A stretch of 64,000 nt of DNA from Roseburia rectibacter (GTDB lineage: Bacteria > Bacillota > Clostridia > Lachnospirales > Lachnospiraceae): positions 3,693,501-3,757,500 of the forward strand of contig NZ_CP092473.1 of NCBI RefSeq assembly GCF_014287515.2. Reading direction: 5' to 3'. The notes beneath the pieces are model-generated. The model ran no database searches. It was not told where the DNA came from and saw only the letters and a list, made by a program, of their open reading frames with translations. The translations under genes and the position numbers were made by a program. Shown piece by piece: positions 62,062 through 64,000 of this stretch (its first letter is position 1; each line of letters opens with the position of its first letter).

Positions 62062-62089
62062 TTGATTACATTATGTCCTGTGTTAAAAT
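62062..62089 (+). promoter_or_regulatory. Promoter of the DUF3791/DUF3990 cassette
   Basis: TTGATT (62062-62067), 16 bp, TAAAAT (62084-62089), about 65 bp before the first start. Confidence 0.55.
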
Positions 62090-62153
62090 GGAATCAATAA
62101 ATCGTTGTTTGTAAAGAAGTATAGTGCATTATGTAATATGAGGAGGTGTGTGT

Positions 62154-62393
62154 ATGGTAGCAGATGAGAAGATAAAAAATTCTAATGAACTTGAATTTGC
62201 TATATTCTGCATTGAAAATGTTGCGGCAAAGTTAGGGGTGGATGCGGAACGCGTTTATCAGGCATTTACCGAAAAGAGCGATATTCTTAACGGTTATATT
62301 GTGCCAGAATATGAAATTTTGCATACGCAGAGCCGGGAATATATTGTAGATGACCTCCTTGATGTGATGGGAGAAAAGGGGGTGGAAGTATGA
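62154..62393 (+). CDS. DUF3791 protein, candidate antitoxin
   Basis: 79 residues from ATG 62154, 7 bp after GAGGAGG. LEFAIFCIENVAAKLGVDAE RVYQ and the tail LHTQSREYIVDDLLDVM are typical of DUF3791. Overlaps the next gene as ATGA. Small acidic helical protein, the usual look of an antitoxin. Confidence 0.82.
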   Translation: MVADEKIKNSNELEFAIFCIENVAAKLGVDAERVYQAFTEKSDILNGYIVPEYEILHTQSREYIVDDLLDVMGEKGVEV

Positions 62394-62860
62394 TTCTTTA
62401 CCATGGTTCTTTTTTAGGAATCGCACAGCCTGATTTGATTCATTCCCGTCATAACGTAGACTTTGGGAGAGGCTTTTATGTCACGCCGTTGTATGAACAG
62501 GCTGTAAAATGGTGTGGAAAATTCAAACGCCGAGGAAAAGACGGTATTATTTCAAAATATGAATATGATGAGAGCCGAGAATCTGAACTGAAAGTTTTGA
62601 AATTTGACTCCTATTCCGAGGAATGGCTTGATTTTATTCTGAATTGTCGTAGCGGAAAAGATATGACAGATTATGACCTTGTGCTTGGTGGTGTTGCTAA
62701 TGATAAGGTATTTAATACTGTGGAATTGTTTTTTGACGGATTGATTGATAAAGCAGAGGCTATCAATCGGTTGAGATATGAAAAGCCGAATCTGCAAAGT
62801 TGTTTTCGCACAGAAAAAGCACTATCTTTGCTACATTTTGAAGGGAGTGAAAGAGTATGA
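62390..62860 (+). CDS. DUF3990 protein, ADP-ribosyltransferase-like
   Basis: 156 residues. YHGSFLGIAQPDLIHSRHNV DFGRGFYVTPLYEQAVKWC is the DUF3990 signature and resembles the H-Y-E type start of ADP-ribosyltransferase folds (HGS motif, then DFG-GFY). Sandwiched between two DUF3791 genes with 4-bp overlaps at both sides. Likely a toxin or modifying enzyme held by the flanking proteins; the target is unknown. Confidence 0.82.
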   Translation: MILYHGSFLGIAQPDLIHSRHNVDFGRGFYVTPLYEQAVKWCGKFKRRGKDGIISKYEYDESRESELKVLKFDSYSEEWLDFILNCRSGKDMTDYDLVLGGVANDKVFNTVELFFDGLIDKAEAINRLRYEKPNLQSCFRTEKALSLLHFEGSERV

Positions 62861-63063
62861 AGGCAAATCCGATTTTACTTCAGAAAAAATATAGTCGTGT
62901 CATCGAGCGTTTTTCAAAACAGCAGGGTCTTTCATTAGATGAGGCATTGGCCTTTTTCTACAATTCTGAGGTTTATCAGCTGATGCGGGACGGCGTATCG
63001 GATATGCACTGCATGAGTGATGCATATTTAGCGGATGAATTAGAACAGGAATATAACAAATAA
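62857..63063 (+). CDS. Second DUF3791-type protein
   Basis: 68 residues after GGGAG. SKQQGLSLDEALAFFYNSEV YQLM and DAYLADELEQEY; same family as the first gene but divergent. ATGA overlap with the DUF3990 gene. Completes a three-gene cassette. Confidence 0.78.
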   Translation: MKANPILLQKKYSRVIERFSKQQGLSLDEALAFFYNSEVYQLMRDGVSDMHCMSDAYLADELEQEYNK

Positions 63064-63132
63064 GCTTTCGGAATCTTGAGCTTCCTGATCAAATCCATCG
63101 GTCGGATGGACTTTGAACCTAAAGCGGAATAG
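63064..63132 (+). pseudogene. Short coding remnant
   Basis: In frame directly after the upstream stop: AFGILSFLIKSIGRMDFEPK and a stop. It reads like the C-terminus of another protein and has no start. Low certainty. Confidence 0.3.
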
Positions 63133-63177
63133 CGTTTTACTGCTGAAATAAGGGACATAGAACCGAGGAGGAGTATT

Positions 63178-63696
63178 TTGAGAACATACGAGAATAAAGA
63201 TGAACTTAAGAACGAGATAAATAAAAGTTTTGCAAAGTACATTTCAGAATTCGATATTATTCCAGAATCATTAAAAGATAAGAGAGTTGAGGAAGTTGAC
63301 AGAACTCCGGCAGAAAATCTTGCTTATCAGGTTGGCTGGACAACGCTTGTTATTAAATGGGAATCTGATGAAAGAAAAGGTCTTCATGTCAAGACTCCTT
63401 CAGATAATTTTAAGTGGAATCAGCTTGGCGAATTATATCAATGGTTTACAGATACATATGCTCATCTTTCGCTTCAGGAGCTGAAAGACATGCTGAATGA
63501 GAATATTAATTCGATTTATGAAATCATTGACTCATTAAGCGATGAAGAGTTATTCGAGCCACATATGAGAAAGTGGGCCGATGAAGCAACCAAAACAGCG
63601 GTCTGGGAAGTATACAAGTTTATACATGTTAATACGGTTGCTCCGTTCGGAACTTTCAGAACTAAGATTAGGAAATGGAAAAAGATTGTACTATAA
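63178..63696 (+). CDS. ClbS/DfsB-family four-helix protein (DUF1706)
   Basis: 172 residues from a TTG start (63178) with GAGGAGGAG 4-6 bp upstream. RTYENKDELKNEINKSFAKY, RTPAENLAYQVGWTTLVIKW and KWNQLGELYQWFTDTYAHLS match the DinB-like DUF1706 family. ClbS gives self-resistance to colibactin in E. coli; other members have unknown roles, so detoxification is only a guess here. Followed by a CTTCTTG/CAAGAAG hairpin (63735-63757). Confidence 0.85.
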   Translation: MRTYENKDELKNEINKSFAKYISEFDIIPESLKDKRVEEVDRTPAENLAYQVGWTTLVIKWESDERKGLHVKTPSDNFKWNQLGELYQWFTDTYAHLSLQELKDMLNENINSIYEIIDSLSDEELFEPHMRKWADEATKTAVWEVYKFIHVNTVAPFGTFRTKIRKWKKIVL

Positions 63697-63809
63697 AAAT
63701 CTGAATTGACCGAGCTCTTTAGAGCGAGGGATACTTCTTGTCCGAAGGGCAAGAAGATGGAACAGAGAAAGAGTTTAACAACTCGGTATTTACGAAAGAG
63801 GTACAGAAC

Positions 63810-64000
63810 ATGAAGAAAATCAATTTAGTAGTTTTGCCAGCTATAACAATAGCGTTAGAAATATTGCCGCTGGGGGCAGTTTGTACTTTTGCTCCATCTC
63901 CGACAGAAAGAGTAAAAGAAACATTCTCATACTTTAGTCCAATACCGTTTGGCTATGCAAATTTTGCTCCACTTATTACAGCCGTACTTACTGTTGTTAT
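63810..64000 (+). CDS. Partial membrane protein at right edge
   Basis: ATG 63810 with AGAGGT upstream; open to the window end (63 codons): MKKINLVVLPAITIALEILP, then FSYFSPIPFGYANFAPLITA. Two hydrophobic helices are visible. Similar small membrane proteins of unknown role are known from Firmicutes. Confidence 0.7.
   Translation, partial: MKKINLVVLPAITIALEILPLGAVCTFAPSPTERVKETFSYFSPIPFGYANFAPLITAVLTVV

Overview
The window looks like a chromosomal segment of a low-GC, anaerobic Lachnospiraceae bacterium close to Roseburia/Agathobacter. The best clue is a butyryl-CoA:acetate CoA-transferase gene (38254-39594), the terminal enzyme of butyrate formation in that group. Strong AGGAGG-type ribosome binding sites, sigma-A-like promoters and the RlmD, RlmI, SdaAA/SdaAB and YedF/SelD sets agree with this. 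The left half (about 1-32 kb) is visibly more AT-rich and full of broken genes and insertion sequences. The right half (about 32-62 kb) reads as ordinary core chromosome.

Region by region. 1-9.7 kb: a minus-strand operon of an XRE regulator, a NERD-nuclease/UvrD-type helicase, an AddB-like protein with a four-cysteine cluster signature, an SNF2-type helicase and a further gene running off the left edge. It resembles a DNA-processing or phage-defence cassette that I cannot match to a named system. 9.7-12.2 kb: a relaxase C-terminal remnant cut by an IS3-family element. 12.2-28 kb: an island of about 15 minus-strand genes and gene fragments for cytoplasm-type (no signal peptide) proteins with related N-termini, including a segmental duplication, recombined chimeras, frameshifts, and a 41-residue cysteine-rich peptide gene resembling a ribosomal-peptide natural-product precursor. 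28-30.2 kb: an AgrC/AgrA-like (GHKL kinase plus LytTR regulator) two-component system. Matching direct-repeat operators lie upstream of the regulator operon and upstream of the first gene of the island, so this system probably controls the island. 30.4-32 kb: a replication-type HTH gene truncated by an IS630-family element.

32-45 kb: housekeeping genes: RlmD, HxlR regulator and nitroreductase, RlmI, a glycosyltransferase, butyryl-CoA:acetate CoA-transferase, a GntR-controlled ABC transporter, and the two-subunit iron-sulfur L-serine dehydratase.

44.5-59.2 kb: a long minus-strand block for molybdenum and selenium: modABC, LysR and ModE-like regulators, XdhC, a MOSC protein, MoaA, a MoeA-like protein, YqeB, a PII-like protein, DUF3343, SelD, a class V aminotransferase, YedF, MogA and MoaC. 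This matches the maturation locus for selenium-dependent molybdenum hydroxylases described around orphan SelD proteins; no hydroxylase gene itself is in the window. MogA and MoaC are separated by a 0.94-kb nested foldback repeat.

59.4-64 kb: an LtaS-like phosphoglycerol transferase with a C-terminal octapeptide repeat, a DUF3791-DUF3990-DUF3791 cassette that looks like a toxin-antitoxin-like unit, a ClbS/DfsB-family protein and a partial membrane protein at the right edge. I see no rRNA, tRNA or CRISPR array.
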